Source: Thiopseudomonas sp.
GTDB lineage: Bacteria; Pseudomonadota; Gammaproteobacteria; Pseudomonadales; Pseudomonadaceae
Direction: 5' to 3'
DNA: 64,000 nt
Assembly (NCBI GenBank): GCA_023228985.1
Contig: JALOAC010000001.1
Coordinates: forward strand, 109,406-173,405
The notes below the pieces were generated by a model. That model searched no databases and was not told the origin of the DNA. It saw only the letters and a list, made by a program, of their open reading frames with translations. Each line of letters starts with the position of its first letter. Positions within the stretch are counted from its first letter, which is position 1. Below are positions 1-9,813 of the stretch, in pieces. A program made the translations under genes and the position numbers.

Positions 1-1
1 A

Positions 2-70
2 GCCTTGTATCAAGCAAAAAATAGAGGTCGCAATATGGTTGTACGTTCCGAGCCCTACGTAGAGTATTAA
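2..70 (+). CDS. C-terminal end of a GGDEF-domain (diguanylate cyclase) protein, cut by window edge
   Basis: Only the last 22 codons are visible, in frame 2, ending at TAA 68-70. They begin ALYQAKNRGRN, which matches the usual end of GGDEF domains (D-x-A-L-Y-x-A-K-x-x-G-R-N), followed by about ten extra residues ending VEY. GGDEF domains make cyclic di-GMP, the second messenger that controls attachment and motility. The catalytic motif lies outside the window, so activity cannot be judged. The gene runs toward the chp cluster, and a MITE has inserted exactly at its stop codon without changing it. Confidence 0.7.
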   Translation, partial: ALYQAKNRGRNMVVRSEPYVEY

Positions 71-322
71 AGAGCCTCTGAATAACGTTACCGAGGACGC
101 TAACACAAGGCGCAACGACCAACGGGAGTAACAGCCAAAGGCTGGCCCGAAGGGCGAGCGCTAGCGAGTCAAAACGTACGAAAAAGCGCAGTTTACACCG
201 AGTAAATGAGCATTTTATTCGCTTCGCTCCCCTTCGGGCCGTGCTAAAGCACGTTCAATCTAAAGATTGTGAGTACGTTTTTAACGCGGTGGTAGCTACG
301 CAGGTAGTTATTCAGAGGCTTC
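71..322. mobile_element. MITE copy 1 (252 bp, IS5-group-like ends)
   Basis: The terminal inverted repeats are AGAGCCTCTGAATAAC at the left and the complement of GAAGCCTCTGAATAAC at the right (14 of 16 match). The element is flanked by a direct TTAA at 67-70 and 323-326. A nearly identical 253-bp copy lies at 14521-14773. There is no transposase; the inside holds short palindromes such as GTGCTAAAGCAC and CAATCTAAAGATTG. A four-base duplication of type YTAR (TTAA here, CTAA at copy 2) is what IS5-group transposases make, so this is best read as a non-autonomous derivative moved by an IS5-like enzyme encoded elsewhere. The family assignment is inference; the ends and duplications are seen directly. 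Confidence 0.85.
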
Positions 323-342
323 TTAAAGATGCAGATACGCAT

Positions 343-807
343 CTAACCAACAATACCGCTGCTCAGTATCAGTTTTTCTATTGCTTGCAGATCAGGAATG
401 TAATGGGTTTCGCCTTGCTGCTTAACCGCTTGCAATTCATACTGGCCCAGCTCTGACGTCGTATCTACGGCCAGCCGTGCATCGACTCTAAGCGTGCGCG
501 GAATACCCTGAATAACTAAGGCATAAAAGCGAAAATCTTGCCGCGCCCCCACAGCGTTGACGATCACAATACGCGAACGCTCATCAACCTGTGTTTGCTG
601 CTCAGATAAAGCGGCATAAGATATAACTGGCAAGCGCAAACCGCGCCATTCAAACTGCCCCAATAGCCATTCAGGTGCATGTTCTATTTTCTCAACATTA
701 CGATAGGGTACTAATTCTGCTACTGCTGTATTCGGCACTAACATTTTTCTCTCTGCCACATTCAATAACAAACAGGTTAAAAAAGGCGGTAAGTTTTGCT
801 CTGACAT
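343..807 (-). CDS. chpC: ChpC, CheW-like adaptor of the twitching chemotaxis system
   Basis: A 154-residue CheW-like protein. CheW domains couple receptors to the histidine kinase; in Pseudomonas aeruginosa ChpC is the accessory adaptor of the Pil-Chp pathway. The visible CheW features are the start-of-domain strand around residues 17-40 and the 'VDERSRIVIVNAVG' stretch near residue 73. It is the last gene of the cluster, and its ATG overlaps the chpB stop by one base, suggesting coupled translation. chpD and chpE, which follow in P. aeruginosa, are absent: 20 bases after the stop comes a MITE, then a convergent GGDEF gene. The identity rests mainly on position after chpB plus the CheW fold. 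Confidence 0.85.
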   Translation of the reverse strand: MSEQNLPPFLTCLLLNVAERKMLVPNTAVAELVPYRNVEKIEHAPEWLLGQFEWRGLRLPVISYAALSEQQTQVDERSRIVIVNAVGARQDFRFYALVIQGIPRTLRVDARLAVDTTSELGQYELQAVKQQGETHYIPDLQAIEKLILSSGIVG

Positions 808-1832
808 CAGCTAATCCTCATTGAATTGGCCGTATAGCGTTGTATTAAATGGTTTAGCATAGCCATGGCCAAGCCTCTGGGCGTAGAACTATAGCTACTA
901 TGTCCGGTTTTACGAATACTGTCTGGCATGCTGGGACAGGCACAACTTTCTGCTGATTGCACCCAAATAAGAGCACCTTGCTTTTTAGCGTAAGCACAGG
1001 CTTGGCTGCCATCTTCACCCATGCCACTGAAAACAATAATGCCACTGTGTTGCCCATAACGCTGGGTTAAATTAAACATTACCTGATCTATTGATGGGCT
1101 ATATAGACCACTCCACGGGCTATCTAAAATATTAACTTTACCCGTTTCAGTAAAACTTAATTCATTTTGCACTGGTACTATTACAACTTCCCCGCTATAT
1201 ACCGCCTCACAGTGTTGCGCCAAGCGCACCTGCCATTCACTATGTCGACCTACAGCCTGGGGCAGTTTTTCTTCGAAACTTGCATCAATATGCTGTGCAT
1301 AAATAAAGCCTATCGGTAGCCCGCTAGGCAATACATCCAAAAACTCTTTTACTGCACTAGGACCACCCAAAGAGGCAGCCAATAGCCACACCTCCGTTGC
1401 CGGTTGACGCTCGCTATTAGTGAGTTTTGCTAGCGCTTCAGGCAGTGACAAACGCTCTGGCACTATTAAATCACCGTTGGCTTCCTGGGTACTTGATTGC
1501 AAAGGTTTGTTTTGCAACAGCTTATCCATCTTACTAAACAAGCTTCTTTCCCAGCGCGGATAGTCTTCAGAGTGCCGCTCTGGTGCTTGGCCTTCACCAA
1601 ACAATACCGGTGTTTCTGTTTCGTAAAGATGCTCTAGAATCTGACATTTTCCATCATCAGCCTGCAACAGATTAACCAGCCATATATCAACCTGATAGGC
1701 AGCTACATCCTCAATTCGTATCTGTTGTGGATCGCTATTGAGCGCAATACTGTAGCCTTGCGTGCTTAGAGCTTGCTGTAACAAATGTCGCTGCAAGGAG
1801 GTGTCTGCAAGCACGGCTACACGCACTATCAC
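807..1832 (-). CDS. chpB: ChpB, CheB-type receptor methylesterase
   Basis: 341 residues. The C-terminal CheB methylesterase domain (about 145-335) keeps the Ser-His-Asp triad: Ser154 in LAASLGGPSA, His181 in YAQHID and Asp274 in SGMGEDGSQA. It would remove methyl groups from PilJ, opposing PilK, to adapt the signal. The N-terminal 110 residues have receiver-like spacing but lack key acids: the phosphoacceptor position reads WLVNL (Asn54) and the usual Asp-Asp pair is reduced to LAD. Phosphorylation control is therefore probably lost. It starts with GTG (1830-1832) behind an AAGGAAAGGG ribosome-binding stretch, 18 bases after chpA. Confidence 0.9.
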   Translation of the reverse strand: MIVRVAVLADTSLQRHLLQQALSTQGYSIALNSDPQQIRIEDVAAYQVDIWLVNLLQADDGKCQILEHLYETETPVLFGEGQAPERHSEDYPRWERSLFSKMDKLLQNKPLQSSTQEANGDLIVPERLSLPEALAKLTNSERQPATEVWLLAASLGGPSAVKEFLDVLPSGLPIGFIYAQHIDASFEEKLPQAVGRHSEWQVRLAQHCEAVYSGEVVIVPVQNELSFTETGKVNILDSPWSGLYSPSIDQVMFNLTQRYGQHSGIIVFSGMGEDGSQACAYAKKQGALIWVQSAESCACPSMPDSIRKTGHSSYSSTPRGLAMAMLNHLIQRYTANSMRIS

Positions 1833-1850
1833 TAATTTCGCCCTTTCCTT

Positions 1851-4800
1851 TTAGGTGGTTAGCTCTTCAATTTTCTGTAATAACTCAGCTTCTTGATAGG
1901 GCTTACCTAAATATTCATTTACACCAATCGCCACGGCTCGTTCACGGTGTTTCTCACCGGTTCGCGAGGTGATCATAATGATGGGTAAATCTTTAAATTG
2001 CTGGTCATGCCTAACTAGGGTGGCAACTTCAAAACCATCCATGCGTGGCATTTCGATATCTAGCAGCATAACGTCAGGCTTACGATCCTGTAGTTGAGTA
2101 ATAGCATCCATGCCATCCTTCGCTGTCATTACCGCCATTCCGTGACGTTCCAGCAACCTGGAAGTAACTTTACGCACCGTGACCGAATCATCGACGATCA
2201 TGACCAATAACTGTTTCTGGCGTAATTTTTCTTCTGCATTCTGTGCATCAAGCATCAGCGATGCACTGCTGCGAGCATAGAGGTTACGGATAGTTGCCAT
2301 CAGATCGACAATAACCACAACACGACCATCCCCAAGAATAGTAGCTCCTGAGATGCCGTACACACTGGAGAACTGCGGACCCAAGCTTTTCACCACAATT
2401 TCGCGTGAACCCGCCAAGGCATCTACCTGCACCGCAATTGCATGATCCTCCGAGCGCACCAAAATCACTGGCAATGGCAGGGCCTGTCCAACTAGTTTAG
2501 GTTGCTGACCATTAACTAATAGCTCGCCTATATAGCGCAGCTCATAATTTTGGCCGGCATATTCATACTGCGGGGGCACACCGTCCGTGCGCGCCTGTTC
2601 ATACAAAGCCTCTAATTCGTAGGGCGAGACCCGCACGATTCCTTCAATAACGTTTAAAGGTACGGCATATAAATCGTCACCCGTAAGCACCATAAGTGCA
2701 CGGTTCACTGAAACAGTGAAGGGTAAACGAATAACAAAACGCGTGCCCAAACCAGTCGCTGACTCAATGCTTATAGAGCCACCAATTTGTTTGATTTCTG
2801 AGGCAACCACATCCATGCCGACGCCACGTCCAGAAACCTGGGTGATCTTGGCTGCAGTGGAGAACCCAGATTTAAGAATAAACTGCATGACTTCTTGATC
2901 AGTTAGGCTCGAATCTGCTGTCATTAAGCCACGTTCTATCGCCTTCTTACGTACAGCGGCTAGATTAATGCCTGTACCATCATCACTCATCACCAGCAGA
3001 ATATCTGCACCTTCACGGCTCAACTCAAGGCGGATAGTACCCTTAGCAGGCTTCCCGGCAGCCGCACGCACTTCAGCAGTTTCTATCCCGTGACCTATGG
3101 CATTTCTTAGCATGTGCTCCAAAGGCGCGACCATGCGCTCAAGTACGGAGCGGTCCATCTCGCCTTCAGCGTTAGCAACTTTTAATTCAACCTGCTTACC
3201 CAGCTCATCAGCAACCTGGCGCACGATTCGACGCAAGCGAGGCAGCATCCGCTCAAACGGCACCATGCGGGTACGCATTAAACCCTCTTGCAACTCAGTA
3301 TTAACACGAGACTGTTGCAGCAGCAGTGTTTCTGCATCCCTTGTTTTGGAGACTAGGGTTTCCTTTAAGTCTAATAAGTCTGATGCCGACTCAAATAACG
3401 AGCGTGAAAGCTGCTGTAGGTGTGAGTACTGATCCATTTCAAGCGGATCAAAGTCTTCATAACCTTCTTGCCCAGCTTCATCTTGGTGACGGCTAATAAT
3501 TTGTGCCTGTGTTTCAGTATCCAGACGACGAAGCTGATCACGCACTCTATCTAGGGTTGCCTCCATATCAGATAGCGTGAAGGCGAAATCACTGACCTGC
3601 TGTTCAACACGAGCACGGAAAATAGATGTTTCACCAGCAAGGTTCACCAGCTGCTCGAGCAACTCAGCTGGAACGCGCACCTGTTCCTGTGTTGTTCTTT
3701 GTGTCGCTAGCTGTTCTGCATCCTGCTGCGCCTTACGCACAAATGGCAATGCTTTTGCAATAACATCATCAACATACTGCTGCTCTTCAGCAGATATAGC
3801 GGCAATAGTTTGCTGCATGAGCTGAATTTTTTCTGGCTTAACAGGCAGCTTCTTCTGTGGCGCTAAACGGGTTAATAATGCATCCAGACGCGTTATTTCT
3901 TCCGTTAAGTGCTGCACGCCTTGCTGTGCTTCTGCAATACTTGACTGGTTTTCATCGCAACGTGACAAGCTATGCTCCAGCTGGCTACAGTGCTGCCCAA
4001 CCTCTGGTAACTGCGCCAGTTGCGCGCCACTTTTCAAGCTGGTCAGCACAGCTAAGCTTTGTGCAATTGCACTCATGCGCTCTGCAGGGTCTGCCGTCGC
4101 CACTTTTTCGATGCTTGCTGTTAACTGCTGCAGATGCTCTTTTGCATCAACAACAAACACCTCAAGCAAATCGGCATCAACTGTCTCACTGCTAGCTGGC
4201 GTTACTGTGCTTTTTTCGGCGCTAGTGCTGCTGAGTGATTGCAGATCCGCATCTGGATTTTCTCTGAGTAGGCGAATCTGCTCAATTAGTAGCTGCCCTG
4301 CGCTGAGCGGTTTATTATCACGCACGTCTTCTAGCATATTGGCTAGCCGATCATGGCATCTATGCAACAGCGCTATAATGTTGTCATTGGTTTTAAGTTT
4401 GCCCTCGTTGAAGTCTTCGTAAAGAAACTCTAACTCGTGGGCTAGGTCACCAATTTCACTGATTTCCGCCATGCGCGCACCACCCTTGAGGGTGTGCAAA
4501 TCGCGCTGTAACGCTTCAACTTCAACTAAGTTTTCTGGGTTTTCCAGCCATTTCTGCATTGATGCAGTAACGCTTTCAATAATCTCAAACCCTTCTTCCA
4601 GGAAGATCTCTACCAGCTCAGGGTCGCGTTCGAAATCAACTGCATCTTGTCCGGTGCTACTTAAAACCGCATCAGCTGGCGTTTGTTCCTGCACTTGTGG
4701 CTGTGGGTCATAGTCTAAATCCGGCTCCAAATCGAGCGCAGCATCTAAATCACGTGCGGCATCATCTAGGGGTTTTTCTGCTTCAGCGTCTAGTTCATCT

Positions 4801-7800
4801 TCTGCTGAAGGCTTACTGCTCTCCAAGCCAATGCCGTTACGCAAGTTTTTCAGGCTCTCTATAACTGCTAGCGGCATCTGCAAAGGTAACTGCTCTTGCA
4901 GTGCTTCCAACTGAACAGCCAGCTCGTCATGGGCAAGATGCAGCAATTTAGCTATATCGTCATTGATTGCTAAACGCCCTTCCAGCAACCCTTCATAAAC
5001 AAACTCAAGCTCATGCGCCAAGTCACCGATCGGCTTAATTTCTGCCATTCGCGCACCGCCTTTTAGGGTGTGCAAATCACGCATCAATGCGGCCATTATC
5101 GTACTGTTACCCGTATCTTGGAGCCATTTCTCTAATGCTTTATTGGCGCTTTCCAGCAAGTCCATTGCTTCTTCGAGGAAGATTTCCGCCATTTCCTCGT
5201 CAAATTCACTGTACTCAACACTTGCTGCAGTCGGTTCAGCTATTGGTGCTGGTTCAGACTCTGCAATAGGTTCTTGTGGTTCGGTTTGCGCGGTTTCTAC
5301 AGCGTCGGCAATGGGTTCTAAGTCTGCAACCAGCAAGCTATCATCAGACTCAAGCTGCTGCTCAAGAAGCAGCATTAAACTCTGTATTATTTCTGGCTGC
5401 GCATGCACTTTCACTGTTGCAGCTACTTCATCAAGCCTATCAACTAAAGCTAAGTGGCCTTGCTCAAGACAGCTGTACAGCTCATCATTCGTGTGAATCT
5501 GGCCGTTATCTAAAGCAATATAAACACGTAAAAACGCATCACATAACTCTGTTACGGCTGAAATTTCAGCCATCTGCGCGGCATTCTGTAACTCCGTTAA
5601 CTCTTCAAATAACTCTACCGGAACTTCAAACTCTAACGCACCTGTACGCCATTGGTTAATTCGCTCATCCATCGACAGCAGTAGTTCCAAGTCTTCTGCC
5701 ATTACTTGTGTAATTAGCAGCGGATCGCTTTTAATGCCTGCTGTTTCATCCTGACTGACGCTGACAATATCTAATCGATCCCGCAACAACTCATGCAGTT
5801 TAGCAATCAACTCATCAGTGCCGGGGATTGGCTGCATGGGCGTACTATCAAGCTGTTGCACACCAATGCGCATTAGCTGCTCTGCCTCTTTAAGCAGCTC
5901 TGCTTCGGTGCTGTCTATGGTTAATAGGTGCGCGCGATATTCTTTGACTAACTTCTCTAGCGGGGTAACGACCGCAGCTACAGGCTCAACACCTGACATG
6001 TGCGCGCTGCCCTTTAAGGTATGTAGAGAGCGCTGAAGCTCATCACTAACCGGTCGAGGAACGCGTTTTTCACAGTCTTTATTAAAGTCGACTAAAACCT
6101 TTAAATGATTGAGCGCTTCATTGATGAAAATATCAATCAAGGCCGGTTCAAGACCTGCTTTTTCTAATGCAGCGGCCGCAGACTCACTCAGACATACTTC
6201 TTTTAGGCTGTCTTCAGCATCCTCTGCAGGCTCAGCATCTTCTAGCGGTGCGTGGTATTCGTTTTCTTCGAGGTCGAATTCAGCTAAATGCTGCTCCAAG
6301 TCTTCAGTAACCCGATCAGCAACATCTTGCTGATCCGCGGTAAATTCTTGCGCCTCTTCTTGTTCAAGAAAATCCGGATGTGGCAGTTTACGCGCTAACG
6401 CATGCGCAATATTGGCCAAACGGTCAACATCATCACGCTGACGTTGTTGCTGCTGGGCAAACTCCTCAACTAGACTTGGTAATAGTTTTATTACCTCAGC
6501 AACCACTTTGACCGCTGCTGGCGTCGATTCGACTGTATTTTCAATAATGCGATTAAGCAGATTCTCTACAGACCAGGCTAGCTCTCCCAAGACCAGCGCT
6601 CTAACCATGCGCCCGCTTCCTTTTAGGGTATGGAAGCTACGGCGTAATTCGCTTAGCGCATGCTTGTCTTGTAGCTCTGCACACCACTGTGGATAGTAGG
6701 TGGCTATGGTTTCCTGGACTTCCTCTGCTTCCTCAACAAAAATTTCAAGCAGTTCTTCATCAGGCGCTTCTTCATCCACAGGTGGCGGCAATAACGTTAG
6801 CGGGACTTCTTGAGTTGAAGGCGGGTTCAACGCTGAGCTAGGAGTTGCTAAAATTTGTTTGATGCTAAGTTCTTCAGCAACCTCGCTGCTCTTAAGTTGC
6901 GGCGCAGCGGCTTGCGGTAGCTCAACTTCCGGTAAATCCATTAAGTCAGCTAGGGCTACCTCTTTTGGCTTGGTTTCGACAACGGACTCTACTTCAGGCT
7001 CAGCTACATCCTGCTGCTCTGTGGATGATAAATCGGCTGTAAATTCAATTTCACCCAGCACGTCATCCAGCTCTGGCTCTAAGGCCTCAACACTCAGCTC
7101 AGCATTAGCCTGAACAAGCTCGGCCAGATCAATATCTTCATCTGTCTCATCAATATCAAGCTCTGCTGTTTGCGCTCGCTCTATTGGCTTATAGCCTAGG
7201 CTAGCTAAGCTTTCTTCAGCCACATCAAGGATAGACTCGCCTTCACTTTCATGGTCTTCGTAGAGGCGTTCCAGGTAATACTCAACACTGGTAATAGCAT
7301 CCGCCAAGGTATCTAGATCTTGCCAATTAGGTATCTGTTGGCGCTCAATTAATTCATTCTGCACGTAGCGACGGCAGCTATCCACCAAATCAGCGGCACG
7401 CTGCAGCGGTATCATGATCAGACCGCCGCGCACCTGATTAAGCACATCGGGCACGGACTGCAAATGCTCGTGTTTCCACTGTGAAGCGATAAAGGCAATG
7501 ATGCCATCCTTTGCCTGTTCTAGACCTGTTCGCGCTTCTTTGAAAACCACACGGTGAATCTGACTGACATCGGTGGTCGGAATAAGCGCTTGCTCACCCG
7601 TATTGTCCTCAGGATTGCCCACCATTCCTGTGAGCGTTGCTTCTAAGTACAGCAATGCACCGGCAATATCCATCAAGGTGCCGTCATCAATAGTGCGCAC
7701 GCCTTGGGCAACATTTTGCAGAATTTCGATTTGGTCTAGGATAACTTTCCTAGGCTGTGCAAAACCCAAAACAGCCAATGTATCTGCAATTTGCTTGAGT

Positions 7801-8879
7801 GGCTGCTGTAGCGTTATTAACTCATCTAGGTTAGCTCGATCACTACGGACAAAAAGATCCAGTTGATCCTTAATACGCACTAACTCTTCGCATAAAGCTG
7901 TAACCACAGAACGCATGGCTCCGCGGTCAGGGCCGGCCATGCGTGCGCGCTCTTCATCCAGCAAAAGCTCGCTCGGTAAAGCTTCGGTTAGTCGGTATAG
8001 CTCGTGCAACTCCTGTAGATGCGTTGAGTTGGGATTGGTTTTGGCTACATAGAATAATAGGTTTTTAAGTAAGTCCACTGGTGGTAGCTGGTTAAGACCA
8101 GCGGCTTGCTCGCGCACCAATTTACGTAACTCAGCATCTAACTGGCGTAATAATGTACGCACGGAAGCACTGAGTTCTAAACTTTTATTCGCCAGCCCCT
8201 CAATCAAACCTAGCGCAACTTGCCACAAAGGTTGCAGGGGAGCGTTTTGGCTTAGTTTTTCTAAACCTGAAAAGACTCTGGCCATATTAGCTAGATTTCT
8301 TTCCACATCCTGATTGCGCAACAAGCCAACCAGCGACACCTGCTGTAGCTGTCTTAGTTTGCGCAGTAATGCAGGCAAATCCTGCGCATCAAGCTGGTCC
8401 AGATTTGCCTGCGTTAAAGGCTGTCTTTCTGGCAACTGAGCAGGATTAAATAAACTGGTTTCTGATAAAAGTTTTTCATCACGCGCAGCACGCAAATCGT
8501 TGAGCAATGGCAAAATCACCATCGGCAGATCGCGGCGGGCCGTCTGTATTCGTTCTAAATAAAGCGGTAACTGCAGGATTGCCTGCATCATTACTTCAAG
8601 AGCTTCGTTTAGATTAGGTACGTTATTATCCAATAACGCTTGCGAAAGTTTCTCCATTTCTTCGGCCAATAAAGCGGCACCGAAAAATTCCACCATCTGC
8701 AATGTACCGTGCACTTGGTGTATATAGGTCAAGCAAAAACTCAGGCGCGAACTATCTTCTGGATTTTCTACATAGTCTTCCAAAGCTTGACGCGCTTGCT
8801 TTAAAGTTTCTGCTATTTCGCCTTTAACCCATTCCAGGGCGACATAGTCGTGCCGTTCACCCATACCTACTCCACTCAT
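1851..8879 (-). CDS. chpA: ChpA, giant hybrid CheA-type histidine kinase with many phosphotransfer domains
   Basis: 2342 residues, close to the roughly 2470 of P. aeruginosa ChpA. It is the central kinase of type IV pilus chemotaxis, feeding PilG and PilH. Visible order: N-terminal FimL-like module with HxxHG near residue 57; four canonical Hpt modules with HTLKG at His750, His953, His1270 and His1462; two modules with Thr at the His position (Thr1095 and Thr1613); a CheA dimerisation/kinase core with N box (LRNAIGHG, near 1925), G1 (DDGTGI) and G2 (SGRGVGMDV); a CheW domain about 2060-2200; and a receiver about 2219-2342 (IVDDS, LLDIEMP, GKPYQ). Long acidic linkers join the Hpt modules. The modules at 1270 and 1462 are near duplicates. 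Confidence 0.97.
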   Translation of the reverse strand: MSGVGMGERHDYVALEWVKGEIAETLKQARQALEDYVENPEDSSRLSFCLTYIHQVHGTLQMVEFFGAALLAEEMEKLSQALLDNNVPNLNEALEVMMQAILQLPLYLERIQTARRDLPMVILPLLNDLRAARDEKLLSETSLFNPAQLPERQPLTQANLDQLDAQDLPALLRKLRQLQQVSLVGLLRNQDVERNLANMARVFSGLEKLSQNAPLQPLWQVALGLIEGLANKSLELSASVRTLLRQLDAELRKLVREQAAGLNQLPPVDLLKNLLFYVAKTNPNSTHLQELHELYRLTEALPSELLLDEERARMAGPDRGAMRSVVTALCEELVRIKDQLDLFVRSDRANLDELITLQQPLKQIADTLAVLGFAQPRKVILDQIEILQNVAQGVRTIDDGTLMDIAGALLYLEATLTGMVGNPEDNTGEQALIPTTDVSQIHRVVFKEARTGLEQAKDGIIAFIASQWKHEHLQSVPDVLNQVRGGLIMIPLQRAADLVDSCRRYVQNELIERQQIPNWQDLDTLADAITSVEYYLERLYEDHESEGESILDVAEESLASLGYKPIERAQTAELDIDETDEDIDLAELVQANAELSVEALEPELDDVLGEIEFTADLSSTEQQDVAEPEVESVVETKPKEVALADLMDLPEVELPQAAAPQLKSSEVAEELSIKQILATPSSALNPPSTQEVPLTLLPPPVDEEAPDEELLEIFVEEAEEVQETIATYYPQWCAELQDKHALSELRRSFHTLKGSGRMVRALVLGELAWSVENLLNRIIENTVESTPAAVKVVAEVIKLLPSLVEEFAQQQQRQRDDVDRLANIAHALARKLPHPDFLEQEEAQEFTADQQDVADRVTEDLEQHLAEFDLEENEYHAPLEDAEPAEDAEDSLKEVCLSESAAAALEKAGLEPALIDIFINEALNHLKVLVDFNKDCEKRVPRPVSDELQRSLHTLKGSAHMSGVEPVAAVVTPLEKLVKEYRAHLLTIDSTEAELLKEAEQLMRIGVQQLDSTPMQPIPGTDELIAKLHELLRDRLDIVSVSQDETAGIKSDPLLITQVMAEDLELLLSMDERINQWRTGALEFEVPVELFEELTELQNAAQMAEISAVTELCDAFLRVYIALDNGQIHTNDELYSCLEQGHLALVDRLDEVAATVKVHAQPEIIQSLMLLLEQQLESDDSLLVADLEPIADAVETAQTEPQEPIAESEPAPIAEPTAASVEYSEFDEEMAEIFLEEAMDLLESANKALEKWLQDTGNSTIMAALMRDLHTLKGGARMAEIKPIGDLAHELEFVYEGLLEGRLAINDDIAKLLHLAHDELAVQLEALQEQLPLQMPLAVIESLKNLRNGIGLESSKPSAEDELDAEAEKPLDDAARDLDAALDLEPDLDYDPQPQVQEQTPADAVLSSTGQDAVDFERDPELVEIFLEEGFEIIESVTASMQKWLENPENLVEVEALQRDLHTLKGGARMAEISEIGDLAHELEFLYEDFNEGKLKTNDNIIALLHRCHDRLANMLEDVRDNKPLSAGQLLIEQIRLLRENPDADLQSLSSTSAEKSTVTPASSETVDADLLEVFVVDAKEHLQQLTASIEKVATADPAERMSAIAQSLAVLTSLKSGAQLAQLPEVGQHCSQLEHSLSRCDENQSSIAEAQQGVQHLTEEITRLDALLTRLAPQKKLPVKPEKIQLMQQTIAAISAEEQQYVDDVIAKALPFVRKAQQDAEQLATQRTTQEQVRVPAELLEQLVNLAGETSIFRARVEQQVSDFAFTLSDMEATLDRVRDQLRRLDTETQAQIISRHQDEAGQEGYEDFDPLEMDQYSHLQQLSRSLFESASDLLDLKETLVSKTRDAETLLLQQSRVNTELQEGLMRTRMVPFERMLPRLRRIVRQVADELGKQVELKVANAEGEMDRSVLERMVAPLEHMLRNAIGHGIETAEVRAAAGKPAKGTIRLELSREGADILLVMSDDGTGINLAAVRKKAIERGLMTADSSLTDQEVMQFILKSGFSTAAKITQVSGRGVGMDVVASEIKQIGGSISIESATGLGTRFVIRLPFTVSVNRALMVLTGDDLYAVPLNVIEGIVRVSPYELEALYEQARTDGVPPQYEYAGQNYELRYIGELLVNGQQPKLVGQALPLPVILVRSEDHAIAVQVDALAGSREIVVKSLGPQFSSVYGISGATILGDGRVVVIVDLMATIRNLYARSSASLMLDAQNAEEKLRQKQLLVMIVDDSVTVRKVTSRLLERHGMAVMTAKDGMDAITQLQDRKPDVMLLDIEMPRMDGFEVATLVRHDQQFKDLPIIMITSRTGEKHRERAVAIGVNEYLGKPYQEAELLQKIEELTT

Positions 8880-8887
8880 AATCGCAA

Positions 8888-9751
8888 CTACCCTTTACGG
8901 GTAAAGGCCAAAACTTTTTCGTTATCAACAGGCTGCAAATCTGTATGCTCCCAGCCTGTTACCTCGCCCAACCCAACAACCAGCACACCGCCGGGAGCCA
9001 ACTTTGCAGCCAAATGATTAAGAATTTCACGGCGCTGCCAACGGCGAAAGTAAATCAACAAGTTTTGACAAAAAATGACATCCATGCTCGAAATAGGCGC
9101 ATTAGCAAGCTCTAATACATTAAGCCGTGCAAAACATACCCGTTGCATAAGGTTCTTTTTAACTTGGAAAAAGCCTGGTTGCTCTTCTACAAAATAATGT
9201 TCGATGAGTTCCTTTGATAACGGCTCTAAACGCCGTGCGGAGTAGCAAGCAGCGCGGGCTTTCTTCAGTGCGCTATGACTAATATCTGTGGCCGTAACCG
9301 CAAAACCTTGGCCGCTGCCTTGTTCTCGTAAAACCTGTGCAACTGTTATTGCTAAAGACCAAGGCTCTTCACCTGTAGCGCAACCAACACTCCAAATAGA
9401 CAGAGGTTTTTTATGATTATTATCTGCAATGCGTTTACGCAGAAAATCCGCAACAAAATCATAAGACGCCTGATGTCTAAAAAAATGTGTTTCCTGAACC
9501 GTTAATTTATCCAGCAGGTTTGTCCACTCCACTGCAGCGCTTGGGCCATCCAGTACTTGCTGGTAATAATCAGCATAATCAGTTACACCCAGCTCGCGCA
9601 TACGTGCCGTTAAATTAACCTGAAGAAATGATCGTCTCTGTTCGGTCAAAACCATACCCGAACGCGTCTCCAGCAATTGACACCAATCACTGAACTCTGA
9701 CGTCGACATTTCTGCCACAGGTTTTAAGATCCACGCATTACCCGCTTGCAT
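8888..9751 (-). CDS. pilK: PilK, CheR-type receptor methyltransferase
   Basis: About 287 residues. CheR family: it transfers methyl groups from S-adenosylmethionine to glutamates of the receptor PilJ. The SAM-binding motif is SVGCATGEEPWS, followed by ATDISHSALKKAR and the CheR signature CQNLLIYFRRWQR. It lies between pilJ and chpA as in P. aeruginosa, eight bases before chpA. The open frame extends to a TTG at 9775; I prefer the ATG at 9749-9751 (MQAGNAW), preceded by AGAAGAAAAGG. A third candidate, ATG near 9710 (MSTSEFSDW), cannot be excluded. Confidence 0.93.
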   Translation of the reverse strand: MQAGNAWILKPVAEMSTSEFSDWCQLLETRSGMVLTEQRRSFLQVNLTARMRELGVTDYADYYQQVLDGPSAAVEWTNLLDKLTVQETHFFRHQASYDFVADFLRKRIADNNHKKPLSIWSVGCATGEEPWSLAITVAQVLREQGSGQGFAVTATDISHSALKKARAACYSARRLEPLSKELIEHYFVEEQPGFFQVKKNLMQRVCFARLNVLELANAPISSMDVIFCQNLLIYFRRWQRREILNHLAAKLAPGGVLVVGLGEVTGWEHTDLQPVDNEKVLAFTRKG

Positions 9752-9813
9752 ACCTTTTCTTCTATGGTTAGCCAATTAAAGTTGGCAGCTTTAAAGGCTG
9801 CCACTCATATTCC

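Noticed and set aside
241..456. 71-codon frame running from the MITE into the 3' part of chpC
   Set aside because: It crosses the MITE border and is antisense to chpC; the second MITE copy has no matching continuation.
3097..7113. Many open frames of 60-142 codons on the plus strand opposite chpA
   Set aside because: They are antisense shadows of a long gene with strong codon bias; no ribosome-binding sites and Ser/Cys-rich low-complexity products.
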